Assembly (NCBI GenBank): GCA_015178975.1
Contig: WHVD01000162.1
Location: forward strand, 1-64,000
Origin: Hysterangium stoloniferum
Taxonomy: Eukaryota; Basidiomycota; Agaricomycetes; Hysterangiales; Hysterangiaceae
DNA: 64,000 nucleotides
Reading direction: 5' to 3'
The position numbers and the translations under genes are program-made. Shown piece by piece: positions 1-10,269 of the stretch. The stretch's first letter is position 1. The number at the start of each line of letters is the position of its first letter. The notes beneath the pieces are model-generated. The model did not search any database. It was given only the letters and a program-made list of their open reading frames with translations, and was not told the origin of the DNA.

Positions 1-450
1 GAGGCTCGTCCCTGTAGTACTGCTGACAATGCTCGGCCCAAAGGACCGGCGTCCAGAAGACCCGCAGTGAGTCTTAGACCACCTACTCTCTCATCAGAAA
101 GCAAATAGATCGCTGAATCTCTTTTTCCTTATCAATAGAATTATTTGAATGGTCCGCATCTCCAATTAGCAATACTCTTCCTGCACGCAGCTGTGCAGCG
201 CATCGTTGGTGTATTTTGGACGGGCTAATATGTACGACCTTGCATCCAATACTTCTATCCGGCAACAAGTGGAGAATGCGTTGTTGGGCTTCTGCCTTGT
301 GCTCTTCGAGAGACATGCCAGGCTTCGACCCATACGCAACTCGCCAGAGATGTTTGTCGTCATCTTTGATCCAACTCCTTGTCCTTGCATCCTTAAATCA
401 ATTCTCAACCAGCAGACAATTGGGATGGACTTTGCGTCTCCTTGAATGGA
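1..450 (-). pseudogene. FAD-dependent monooxygenase fragment, decayed, running off the left edge
   Basis: Read on the minus strand, about 375 to 150 encodes a stretch with DDDKHLWRVAYG followed by RAGRVLLIGDADHSNN. This matches the second FAD-contact region (R-x-G-R-V-x-L-x-G-D-A-x-H) of PF01494-type aromatic hydroxylases. After about 50 intervening bases, positions 1-80 encode LTAGLLDAGPLGRAL, the helix that normally follows the GD motif in this family, so an intron probably separated the two parts. Where a GT donor is expected after the HSNN residues the sequence reads ATAAGG, and an in-frame stop lies upstream near 415. The gene therefore looks inactive. The N-terminal Rossmann GxGxxG motif was not found in 450-1200. 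The family would oxidise small aromatic substrates using FAD and NADPH; the substrate is unknown. The C-terminus lies outside the window. Confidence 0.6.
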
Positions 451-1310
451 CCGGTGTCTTCTATGCTTGCAATTGATCCTTGACCTTCCATCGAGCTGCC
501 GTATAAGACGGCCTTGGATATAATTATAATGATATAAGTGAGTTGAAATTATTTCTATCACCCCAAATTCCTTACACCTACCTCTCCAACTGCTTCTGCA
601 AACTTCCAAAGAAGCATCTTCAACCGCCATCCGACTTGAACTGGTTATCATGGGAACCAACAAACCATCCTCGTAATCTGCTATTTTGCACATGGACCGA
701 GTATACAGACCACAATCTACTGGCGATGATCCGATTCGTTTGAAGGTCACCGTACGGACGGGGAGAATAGACCTCCAAGTTGTCTGTGGGAATATGTAGC
801 ATGGTTGGTGCTACCATGGCGATGACGTTCTCAAAGCGAAGCTGCGAATCTGACCTCGGCAGGGAACGAGGGACTTCTTGAGTTCCCGATGTACCATCTT
901 CCTCGGGCGTATTGGCATGACCATTCGACAGGACCTAGAATGTCGGCCATTTGCACATAAGCGCCGAGGGAACGCCAAAGTGTTTTGGTAACGGGTTGTT
1001 GTGGTTTGAGATTCCCGGATTGATGAGAAGTATAGAACCAGGGCATGTGTACCGTGGTTTCTGGTCCGGTACCCCCGACATCGGGAACATGGTCGGATAC
1101 ATTGTGACAGAGATGCTCAAGATGGGTCCGTTCATCGCGTGTTAAATTTGATGATGAAACACACCTTTTTATAGGGGGAGTCCACCAATTATTGCAACTT
1201 TTCATATGAAGATGCTAATTGTGGACCATGCTTTTGGAGGTTAATGTGTGTCAGAACCACTATACACCTCCCAGAGCATCCAACCTATATTGTCAGGAGG
1301 TGCTACACTG
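451..1310. other. No recognised feature
   Basis: Short open frames occur on both strands but none shows a family motif. The part nearest the monooxygenase may be its upstream coding region too eroded to identify. Confidence 0.4.
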
Positions 1311-1344
1311 TGTTAGTTTGAGTAATGCTAGCAGTGCTTCCCAG

Positions 1345-1416
1345 GGTCAGGTGGTGTAATGGTTAACACCCCTGCTGTATATGCAGAAGCCCTGGGTTCA
1401 ATTCCCAGTCTGGCCA
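1345..1416 (+). other. tRNA-like Pol III module inside TRIM LTR (left)
   Basis: A 72-nt unit has a fully paired 7-bp acceptor stem (GGTCAGG with TCTGGCC), a 3-bp D stem and a perfect 5-bp T stem (CTGGG/CCCAG). It has an exact A box (TGGTGTAATGG) and B box (GGTTCAATTCC). The anticodon arm (loop TGTATAT) lacks U33 and has a mismatch, so it is unlikely to be a working tRNA. The D arm resembles tRNA-Glu/Gln types. Confidence 0.75.
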
Positions 1417-1627
1417 TTCATTTTCTACACTTTTAACAGGTTATGGGCCCCGCTGTGTGCTATAGGGCATGGTTCCTGTGTGTAGAGTGAACAGCTATAT
1501 TTGTGTGTGGTATAGTGGACAAGTCTGGACAAAAGAGCCAGAGAGGACCTATATCTGCTTATAGTATAGTTGAGTGCTAGCATTAAGGGAGTGTGTTAGT
1601 TTGAGTAATGCTAGCAGTGCTTCCCAG

Positions 1628-1698
1628 GGTCAGGTGGTGTAATGGTTAACACCCCTGCTGTATATGCAGAAGCCTGGGTTCAATTCCCAGTCTGGCCA
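1628..1698 (+). other. tRNA-like Pol III module inside TRIM LTR (right)
   Basis: Nearly identical to the unit at 1345-1416, with one base missing before the T stem. A and B boxes are intact. Confidence 0.75.
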
Positions 1699-1720
1699 TT
1701 CATTTTCTACACTTTTAACA

Positions 1721-3139
1721 CCGCGGTCTCTGGACCACAAGAAACCTCTCGAGTTTTATTATCACTGCGTTAGAGAGCAGGGCATGTTCGAAGTTGTAAG
1801 CCCCGCTGTAGGCTATGGTCCTCGGGGATCATTACCTTCAAATGGCCTTGATTACATAAGTATAAAGTGACTTTACACCATGCATTGTCGGTTGTACTTA
1901 CATTCGTTGTTAGCGGCAGCCCTCCACCCAGACTATCAGTCTATCGATGCAGAATTACAAGGATGTTTCGTTCGGAATCCCGATATCTTGAGAGACCTGA
2001 AGGATCGTGACCTTCAATAGTAGGTCGATAAAACACGAAAAGACGACATCCATCTTTGTAAGACGTTTGACACGATATATGCGCGTGTTATCCATGGTGC
2101 GTTCCTCAAAATATTGTCTGTCTTCCTTAATTAAACAACGCCAATCCCCACTGAACGCTAGGCATTCGGGCATTCTCTAGTGGAGCCATGGTGACCAATA
2201 ATCTCATGAGGCAGCAACGATAACATCCGTGAGTTAATGACTTTGAGCTTGCCATCACCTGTACATAGGTACCTTTGTTCTCAACACACATTTATCCACC
2301 GGTCCATGTATTGTCGTCGGTGCGCCGAACGAACAACGTCTAGAGATACGGGAAGATGATCTCTCGCGGTAGCGGCCGGTCTTTTATATGTGATGACGAA
2401 TGGAACGAGTAGCATCGCGAGCACCCAGGATGTCCTGAACGTGATCGCATGGTCAACATAATGATGGTTGGGGATGACTTTGGGGCATATACCATGCGCT
2501 CTATCCCCACCCGAGCACCCTATCCACCTCCGCGCCACCACCATGGGCTTTGGTCGTCCGGATGGACCGATTAGCGTTACTCCCCGTCCTGACGAGACTG
2601 CAGGAGCCCTCCGACCAGCATGGATCATCCCGCTGGTTTGGAAGGTAGAGGCAGAAGCCCTGGGAGCCGACGGGTTGTTCGTTGAGGCGTTTCTGACATC
2701 TTGTGACGATAAGGACAGTGTGGAACCGCCGGTAGAACCTTGCTGGGAGCCGGCAGACAGATTGACGAGATGTTGCGGGTGGAGGAGTAAAAGTAGCTGA
2801 GTTAGCGAGTGCTACGAAGCAAACCCTCCCTCTTATGTACAATCATGCAATCATGCAATCCTATTTGTGTCAATGGCTCACGTACATGGGCATTATATAC
2901 CCATTCTAATAGTTGTGCAACTTTCGCTTTATCATTATGTCGGGGCTGGTCATTCTTTGGTTAGGATTCTCGGTATTCACTGTTCGGAGGCGACTCATTC
3001 TTGGCACCGGTGGGGCCTTTAATTTTGGGAACGAAATAACATATCAGTCGATGAATATAGATGGGGGATTGATAGAACAATTATTTCTGTCTGACCTTTG
3101 TCAGGGCACTCCAACACTGATATATGGGGGTGTAATTAG
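1721..3139. other. No recognised feature
   Basis: Relatively CpG-rich sequence with short frames on both strands (for example minus strand 2281-2842) that show no domain I recognise. It may be host sequence. A copy of a miniature element begins at or just after its right end. Confidence 0.4.
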
Positions 3140-3693
3140 ACCTACCCATATTACATCCTAAACAATTCAGAGTCAATTAATAGAACCTATTGTATATAAT
3201 TTTTCAAGCTATGTAAATACTTGGTAATACTTTTGTTGGTACTTTGTCTTTAAAAGCTAAACTGTAGTTATTTCCTAGTAAAATATGTGAGATATCATTG
3301 GAAATTTTTCATCCCATGGCTTTCTTTATTAAGTGAAGCCACCTATATATTCCAGGTATGTTGAATCAAGTAGAAATCTGTTCAGATTGACAGACCCATT
3401 CCAATGTAATACATATGTATTTAGAGATGTCAATAACATATACAATATATGCATGAAATGGACCATTTAAAAGGATATACTTTTTGAAAGTCTTAATGTT
3501 TTGATCTACTAAACTCTTTCATAATCTATTCAGGTCCTGAAAGATGCTTTGTTTCACAATATACAAATAAGTTTTAAACATTTTCAAAGTTTTAAAAACC
3601 AAATTACATATGTTTGAAACACATCCCAGATGTTTAAATGATCTTTAGAGTATATTAGAATTTGGTATACTTAATAGTTTTCAGATATGCTCC
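3140..3693 (-). mobile_element. Miniature non-autonomous DNA element, copy 1 (left end eroded)
   Basis: AT-rich, noncoding, and homologous in reverse orientation to the better-preserved copy at 40729-41403. The right end reads ...CAGATATGCTCC, which corresponds to the GGAGGATATCTG terminus of the other copy. The left end cannot be placed. It lies against the upstream edge of gypsy element E0. Confidence 0.6.
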
Positions 3694-4000
3694 ATAGTGA
3701 TTGACACTATCAAGCAAACAGCATGTGACAAGTGGATAAATTATGACATTGTCAGCCCCAAGAGCCTCAAACAGAGGAAACAACTGGCAACCCCTACAAA
3801 CCCACATCACAAAGCACCACAGGCCACTCAGAGCAGGGAGACTTCAGAACCACCACTAGCTGGGTATCTGCTACCTGTTCCCATTATGGCTGCGGTGTGT
3901 GAAACCATCAAGAGGCTCACCTTACAAGAAGTGTTAGCAGAAAAGGATGCCGAGTTGAAGGCTACCTTCACTGACTAATTTCCCTTGAGGTTACCAGATA

Positions 4001-4220
4001 CAGTGGGTCAAAAAACTGCTCCAATGTTTGTGCATTTTAGAAAGATTGATATTGTGTGAAGGAATGACATCAGCAAAAATTCTGAAAAATTCACATGATA
4101 TACTAGCACATGTTGGCTATCTACCAACTTAAGAAATCATGTGATTCCAATCAAAACTCATTGCTCAATAAATCAAACAAAATAATCACTCATTGGGGCA
4201 GTTTTTTGACCCTCTATTAT
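4001..4220 (+). repeat. Tc1-A left terminal inverted repeat
   Basis: Pairs with 5388-5607 with few mismatches. Its inner edge (4191-4218) carries an inverted copy of its outer 25 bp. Confidence 0.9.
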
Positions 4221-4228
4221 TTTACAAT

Positions 4229-5248
4229 CTAATACTTTGTATGACCCCCTTTTGCCTTTAAAACTGCCTGTATCCTCCTAGGCATGCTTTCTATTAGCTT
4301 CTGACATGTCTCTGGTGGTATTTCAGTCCACTCCTTTGCCACCCTGTCCCATAATTTATGTACTCCTTTGGGTGATATGTCATATTGTTGGAGTTTGGCC
4401 TTGAGGTGTTGCCAGAGGTGTTCAATGGGATTTAGATCAGGGGATTGGGCAGGCCAATTCATGGGAATGATGTTATTGTCAGATAACCACTGGTCTGTCT
4501 TTTTTGAGGTATGTTTTGGATCATTGTCCTGTTGGAAGTACCACTTATCCTCAGCCATCTCCAAACTTTCAATGCTCTCCTCTACTCCCTCCTCCAAACT
4601 CTCATAATACTGCACTGTATCCATGTTCTTCTGCACCTCTATCAGCTTCCCTACCCCATTCCAGCCCATACACCCCCAAACCATCAAGTTATTCCCCCCT
4701 CCATGTTTGATAGTTGGTGTGGTGGTCCTGTCTGATACTGGTTCCCCTTGTTGCTTCCAAACATATACCTTCCCATCTGACCCAATCCTATTAATTTTTG
4801 TCTCATCAGTCCACAACACCCTCTTCCAGTCCTCCATAGTCCAATTTTCATGGTATTGGGCAAACTTTAGATGTTGCTGATGATGAGACCCCTTGAACAT
4901 AGGGACTTTCTTCTTTGTTGCTGACCTAAAGCCAGCTTCCTTCAACACATTCCTAACAGTCTGAGGAGTGACAGAGGTAGATATGATGGAATTTATAAAT
5001 TGGGTGGCTTGGACAGGATTGTCAAGCTTCCCAGAGCTGATTTAATGGATAATTGACTGTTTATCATAAGGGGAAAGCTTGGAAGAATGGCCACCAGGAT
5101 GATTTTCCTTATCCCCCTCTACCTTCCTACTGATTCTGCCAATAGTACCCTTTCCTAGACCAGTTTTAGCTTGAATTTGACACTGGGAATACCCCTCATT
5201 GAGAAGAAAAATAACAGAAGAATGCTTTTCTGCAGAGATGGATTTCAT
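4229..5248 (-). pseudogene. Tc1-type DDE transposase with a single internal stop
   Basis: One reading frame of about 340 codons from the ATG at 5248 to the stop at 4229. The N-terminus has paired helix-turn-helix regions (for example TGLGKGTIGRISRKV). The catalytic domain has VLWTDET, QQDNDPKHTS and SPDLNPIEHLW, giving the acid triad with 34 residues between the second D and the E (DD34E). Length and spacing are normal for Tc1 transposases. The only break in the frame is a TAA at 5042-5044 (codon 69), where the related Tc1-B has glutamine, consistent with a single C-to-T change. It would cut and paste the element at TA sites. Confidence 0.9.
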
Positions 5249-5387
5249 AGTGGTGGTAAGGAGTCAAGGAGATGAATGAACAAAGTTCAGCATGCCAAAT
5301 TGATACAAATAAGGTCACATGACATGTTGATGATTCATATGATCCACTCCTACCTTATACTGGTGTGTAATATTGAAAATCAGAGAA

Positions 5388-5607
5388 AATAATAGAGGGT
5401 CAAAAAACTGCCCCAATGAGTGATTATTTTGTTTGATTTATTAAGCAATGAGTTTTGATTGGAATCACATGACTTCTTAAGTTGGTAGATAGCCAACATG
5501 TTCTAGTATATCATGTGAATCTTTCAGAATTTTCGCTGATGTCATTCCTTCACACAGTATCAATCTTTCTAAAATGCACAAACATTGGGGCAGTTTTTGA
5601 CCCACTG
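5388..5607 (-). repeat. Tc1-A right terminal inverted repeat
   Basis: Inverted partner of 4001-4220, ending GACCCACTG before the TA duplication. The inner subterminal motif copy is at about 5391-5420. Confidence 0.9.
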
Positions 5608-5890
5608 TATGTCTGATTTGCTGACCCACATACACCACCACATACATCTGAAAGACCCTTCTAAGATAATGACTCGATGAGGGTATTCCACAGCAAAGAA
5701 AAATTTCATGATTCTTGGAAAATACTCCTTGAGGAACACCTAGCAGCAGGGTGAATATGACCATCATCCTCTGCATATGCATCCCCAGCATTCTGTGTGC
5801 CTAAATACTGCAATGGCATACCTGCTCTCGACATACCACCATGATGGGTTAATGATTAGTGGGAGCTCAACAAGAACACCATCTGGGACA

Positions 5891-6579
5891 ACTACCCACT
5901 GCCCCAGGTTGATGATATTCTGTCAGACTGTGGGTGGGGTGTGATATTTGGTAAATTAGACATGACAAACTCCTTTTTCCAGACCAGGGTGCACCCCAAA
6001 GACATCCACCTGATAGCTATACACACCCTTTGGGCACTGTATGAGTGGACCATCAGGCCAATGGGAGGGTGCAATGCACCATCCACACACCAATGGCATA
6101 TGACAGATGCACTGTGTCACTTACTCGGGAAGATCTGCCATGTATATCTGGATGACATCATTATATGGTCAAAGACACTGGAAGAACATAAATTCAATGT
6201 ACAAGAAGTACTACAGGCACTGCATGCTGCCAAGTTGTATTGCAATCCCAACAAGTCTGTCCTTTTTGCTAGGGAGCTCTCCTTCCTTGGACACCACATC
6301 TCCTCAGAAGGCATCTGCCCAAATGCCCAGAAGACAGAACACATCACCAACTGGCCCCAGCCAACCACACCCATGAATGTCCAGGGTTTTCTGGGACTCC
6401 ATCTTGGCATTCCTCTCTGCCTTAGCAGAACACACCAGTGTCCTTACCCACCTAACTATGAAAGAATGTGACTGCCAATTCCCCATCTGGACTCCAGAAC
6501 ACCACCAGGCCTTTGATGCTATCAAACAATTGGTCACCAGTACAGAGTGTCTCACAGTAATTGATTATGATGACCCAAT
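5891..6579 (+). pseudogene. E0 reverse transcriptase
   Basis: Contains IFGKLDMTNSFFQTRVHP, the MGGCNAPSTHQWHMT region and the catalytic box HVYLDDIIIWS, then a connection region with FLGHHISSEG. This is the gypsy RT of chromoviruses found widely in Agaricomycetes. In-frame stops and a frame change near 6375 make it non-functional. Its 3' part is interrupted at 6579 by a solo LTR and resumes at 6988. Confidence 0.85.
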
Positions 6580-6987
6580 TGTTGAGTAGAAGACAAGAAT
6601 TCGGGAGGATAGAGTCTAAACACAAATCTCAGTGAGTGAGTGAATGACTTTCACTTTATATTATAATACCTAAACACGAATCTATAAGACATTTTGTAAG
6701 TAATAGAATAAGAATAAATGATTGTGCATATACCTCAGTGAGTGAGTGAATAACTTTCACTGAGGTATATGGCAAATTTTGTGTCCTTTTATTTACTTTG
6801 TAATTATTTAGGGGAGTAAAAGGAGAGATTTAGATACTCGAAGTTTCTAGCCCACTGCATCATTAAGGAGAAATAAGGAGTTAGTTCCCCTTATGGCATT
6901 ATGGTATATGTGCATATATGTGCATACATTCATCATTGCAGATTCAATCGTGATCTTGGTTTATGTGAAGACTTGCTATTATTAACA
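6580..6987. mobile_element. Solo LTR, family B, inside E0
   Basis: 408 bp, TGTTGAG...ATTAACA, flanked by a perfect 5-bp TSD ccaat (6575-6579 and 6988-6992). Joining the flanks restores the E0 frame across the RT/RNase H boundary. It is homologous to the solo LTR at 28002-28432. It contains an inverted pair around 'accTCAGTGAGTGAG...CACTGAGGTATATGG'. Confidence 0.93.
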
Positions 6988-6992
6988 CCAAT

Positions 6993-7380
6993 AGCCAAGA
7001 TTTTCCTAACTACTGATGCCAGTGATTGACACACAGGTGCTGTGCATAGTTTTGGCAAGGATTGGGCCACAGTCCAACCTGTCACTTACCACTCATGCCA
7101 GTTGAACAATGATGAATGCAACTACCCAGTCCATGAGAAGGAACTATTAGCCATTATCAAGGCCTTTAAGAAGTGGTGTACCTGTCTCTTAGGGTGCCAT
7201 TTTGAGGTCTACACAGACCACCAAACACTAGAGTACTTCCAGTCACAGAAGGAGATGTCTCACTGACAGATGTGCTGGTCTATGTACCTTGCAGATTTCG
7301 TTTTCAACATTGTCTATATCTGAGGGGAAGACAACACCATTGCTGATGCTCTATCTCGCATGCCTGACTATGACCCCAAT
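6993..7380 (+). pseudogene. E0 RNase H
   Basis: FLTTDASD followed by a stop, then SFGKDW, YPVHEKELLAIIKAFKKW, VYTDHQTLEYFQSQKEMS and a terminal ADALSRM-like stretch. These are the conserved blocks of gypsy RNase H. Several stops break the frame. Confidence 0.85.
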
Positions 7381-7439
7381 GCCATGCAAGCTGCCTGTGC
7401 ATTAGCACACACCTGATCCCTGAAGAAGAGCATCATTGG

Positions 7440-8240
7440 AGGAATGCTCAACATCACTACTGACCCCATCCTACTGGACACTATCTGGCAAGGTTACCTC
7501 CAGGATGACTTTTGTAAACAGCTCAACAGCAATGTCACTGCAGGAAGCATCAAAGGTGCAAGGAAAGAAGCCGGTCTCCTTTATGTTGGACACCAACTCA
7601 TTATCCCTTGTGACATCCTGATCTGAGAAACATTGTACCATCTCGCACATACACCCTGGATCATTTTAGATTTGAAAAAAGCTACAAATCTCTTCAGCAC
7701 TCCTACTACTGGCCCAACATGAGGTGAGATTTAGAGACAGCATATATACTCTCATGCACTAAATGTCAGAGGAATAAAGACTGAACCAGCTGGCCTAGTG
7801 GTCCCTTACACCCCCTTCTGGTCCCAGATGGCTGTTTTGATACTGTTGCCATCAATTTCATTGGTCCACTCCCTGAAGAACAGGGGAAAGATACAGTCAT
7901 GACCATGACTGATACTGACATTTGTCTAGCACCCATACATTCTTCTTATTCTGCAGCACAGATTGCAGTTGTACTCTTTGACAAATGGTATTGTGAAAAT
8001 GGGTTAATGCTAAATATTGTGTCAGATTGTGACCCACTCTTTACATCTGAACTCTGGAAGGTGTTACACAAACTTTCCAGAGTTAAATTGAAGATGTCCA
8101 CTGCCTACCACCCACAAAGTGATGGCTCCAGCAAGCAAACCAACAAGACCCTCAACCAGCTGATTCAAGACATGTTGATATCAACCAGAAGGGATGGGTG
8201 GCACAACTTACTCCAGTACATTTTGCTATCATGAACACTA
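7440..8240 (+). pseudogene. E0 integrase, catalytic residues lost
   Basis: A degenerate zinc-binding region near 7630-7760 precedes the core (AINFIGPLPEEQGKD, VSDCDPLFTSELWK, AYHPQSDGSSKQTN). In this family the three acids are D in DFIGP, D in SDRDP and E in GxxERxN. Here the first is N and the third is K, so the DDE triad is gone besides the stops. Confidence 0.8.
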
Positions 8241-8759
8241 TCAAAACCTCCACAGGCTTCCCTCCATTCTAGCTAAAAACAGGACACTCTCCATGCCTTA
8301 TTCCTCCACTAGCACCCTTACCCCCAAGTGTCACCCCTGCTGAGGTGTCAGCACATGAGATCCTGTGCCACCTGGAGTTAGATGTCCAGGAAGCACAGGA
8401 CAACCTGCTGCAAACATTCATCAGGCCTATCATGTGGACGAACACTGAGGTGCAGAAGTCCAATACAAAGTGGACAAATTGGTCATGCTATCTACTACAC
8501 ACTGTTGCCATAACTACAAATGAAAAGGAAAGAAGCAGGTCACAAAGTTCATGCCCTGTTTTGATGGCCTGTATGAGATAATGCATGCCTTCCCCGACAA
8601 CTCGGTCAATACCTTACAACTTCCAAACAACCCCACTTCATACCTGGGTTCCACTCCAGCCTCCTCAAACCATTCATTCCAAATGACACCACCACCTTTT
8701 CCCACATTGTGACCTCACCCACCCTGGCATAGTAGTCACAGAAAATGGCACTGAAGAGA

Positions 8760-8930
8760 CACTCATGAATAGGATTGTTGATACATACTGGCACGGCCAT
8801 GGTGTCCAATACTTGGTACACTGGGTGGGTTTTGGAAAGGACCATGATGAATGGCTGCCTCGCAGGGCCCTCGAAGACATGGAAGTGTTAGACATTTGGG
8901 AAAATGAAAATGGACTTGATGTTTGACTGT
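8760..8930 (+). pseudogene. E0 chromodomain
   Basis: Frame with RIVDTYWHGHGVQYLVHWVG, then DEWLPRRALEDMEVLDIWE, a chromodomain fold at the C-terminus of integrase. In chromoviruses it directs insertion to methylated-histone chromatin. It stops at 8925, shortly before the purine tract and LTR. Confidence 0.75.
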
Positions 8931-8955
8931 GTTGAAGTTTTTAGAAGGGGAGGGG

Positions 8956-9535
8956 TGTAATCCTGGCCATCTTACCACAGGCACACATTACAGATCAACT
9001 CCACATGGTCTCAGACAACCCTCCTTTTTGCTCCATCTGATCATCTCTGATGTCAGCTGAGCTACCCCTCTGTTCTCCTACCTCACAGCACAGCCTCAAT
9101 TACCCTTGTTTCCTTGTGTCGGCATCAGATGTCTGTCAAAGGTATATCAACTCTCAAAAGACATATCAACTCTCAAAAGACATATCAACTCTCAAAAGAC
9201 ATATCAACTCTCAAAAGACATATCAACTCTCAAAAGACATATCAACTCTCAAAAGACATGTTACAAGTAGGATCCTTAATTTCTGTATCAAAGAACTATC
9301 TACTAGTCAACAGACAAAACTTAGTCCTGTCTGCATTGACTCAGTGAGGTCAATCAATGACCTTACAGAGGGGCAGGTACTTTTATCCATTTGCCTGGGG
9401 TTACTCAAAGTGAAATGGTAGGGAGTATGTTGCATGGGCTTCCATTTGAAACTATGTTCTAATTGAATTTAATTATATATATAAAAGATAAGATGATGTA
9501 AGATTATTATAGCTATATGGATATCTGAGTTACCT
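8956..9535 (+). repeat. E0 3' LTR (3' boundary uncertain)
   Basis: Begins TGTAATCC directly after a purine tract. It includes a 19-bp tandem array at 9142-9255 and an AT-rich tail. No partner LTR was found, so the end is a guess. Confidence 0.5.
9142..9255 (+). repeat. 19-bp tandem repeat, six copies
   Basis: Unit ACATATCAACTCTCAAAAG, six head-to-tail copies, the first differing at two bases. No spacers. Because 19 is not a multiple of three, open frames through it are artefacts. Confidence 0.95.
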
Positions 9536-9729
9536 CACCATGCCACCAAGGAGTGAGTTGTGCGGTTATCTGTAGGACTGGCTTGCTTCAAGGTGGGCCT
9601 CCCAACACTCCATCATGCATCTTGATGTTAAATCACACCATCTAATTTGTTGAAAGTTCCAGTGTTGAAAGCAACTATTTCCCAATTTGTATAACTGGCA
9701 GTTGCTCAGTTTGGTACCATCCCTATTGC
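9536..9729. other. Unassigned sequence split by the gag-only copia element
   Basis: Continuous with 11767 onward before insertion of the element at 9730-11761 (shared TSD attgc). I recognise no gene in it. Confidence 0.4.
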
Positions 9730-10269
9730 TGTTAGAATTAAAGAGAGCACGAAGTACATCGAGACACAGTGGAAGCAAGCAAAGAACGTTAATATTAGTA
9801 AGCAACTGTACAGTACAACAAAATGTGTAAAATATTACTGCAATCAATGCTTTTTGAAAGTTAAATTATAAACAAAATTCAACAAATTCAACACACTCTC
9901 TTAATTGAACCTTTCAACTCCATAGAGTTCAAACCCAGATGATAATATGATTGGCAGTTACGCCAGATTCGACGATATCACTTGAGTCTGCAACATTGGC
10001 TTTGGTGGAGTCCTTAGGAGTGGGTCAATCAATTTTGTAGTGGCCACATCCACCACAATTAAAACACAAAATGTTTGGTGGGCACTTAAATGTATGGCCA
10101 CAAGCAGCAACAATGGCCTGGGTGTTGAAATCCTTATCTGGGAGGGATAAAAAATGAGGACCAAACTGATGTGACTCTTCATTAAGTAAACAACTAATGA
10201 GATAGTCGAGTGTGAGCTGTTACAGTGGGACAGCATCCAAGCTGATGACAAATTTGTTGTATGACTCAT

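Larger units (their letters stand above)
1311..1720 (+). mobile_element. TRIM (miniature LTR retrotransposon) with tRNA-like LTRs
   Basis: Two direct repeats of 128 and 127 bp (1311-1438 and 1594-1720), each starting TGTTAG and ending TTAACA, flank 155 bp of noncoding DNA. Directly after the left repeat is GGTTATGGGCCC, which complements the anticodon-loop region of initiator tRNA-Met, the half-tRNA primer known for copia-type elements. Directly before the right repeat is a purine tract (AAGGGAGTG). These are the hallmarks of an LTR retroelement too small to code for anything. The 5-bp flanks (cactg and ccgcg) do not match, so the TSD is lost or the ends have recombined. Solo copies of the same LTR are at 49675-49802 and 55897-56030. 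Confidence 0.85.
4001..5607 (-). mobile_element. Tc1/mariner transposon Tc1-A
   Basis: A 1607-bp element flanked by TA on both sides (3999-4000, 5608-5609), with long terminal inverted repeats of about 220 bp starting CAGTGGGTCAAAAA. It splits the E0 linker region just after the residues RLPD, so it is younger than E0. Each inverted repeat is itself bounded by two inverted copies of a roughly 25-bp motif, outer and inner. One transposase frame occupies the centre. Confidence 0.95.
3694..9535 (+). mobile_element. Ty3/gypsy chromovirus E0, multiply interrupted and inactive
   Basis: Remnants appear in normal pol order on the plus strand: a protease-RT linker (3697-4000 and 5610-5890), RT, RNase H, integrase, chromodomain, purine tract (AGAAGGGGAGGGG at 8943-8955) and the start of a 3' LTR at 8956. 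The coding frame has many stops. Nested within it are a Tc1 transposon (4001-5607) and a solo LTR (6580-6987). Gag and the 5' LTR are absent. The downstream LTR end is uncertain; 9535 is an estimate. Confidence 0.8.

Noticed and set aside
166-750. 194-codon minus-strand frame as the monooxygenase
   Set aside because: The recognisable motif RAGRVLLIGDADH is in a different frame (316 to 83); the long frame has no motif.
1345-1416. Functional tRNA gene
   Set aside because: The anticodon loop lacks U33, the stem has a mismatch, and four copies all lie within LTR units with integrase-type ends.
4368-4880. Plus-strand open frames in Tc1-A
   Set aside because: They are antisense shadows of the transposase, which has all DD34E motifs on the minus strand.
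9142-9255. Regular short repeats that might suggest a CRISPR array
   Set aside because: The 19-bp units are directly head to tail with no spacers and lie in a fungal LTR; there are no cas genes.
9050-9421. Open frame with SQKTYQLSKDISTLKRH repeats as a repeat protein
   Set aside because: It is the product of reading a 19-bp noncoding array through three phases; a second frame is open over the same repeats.
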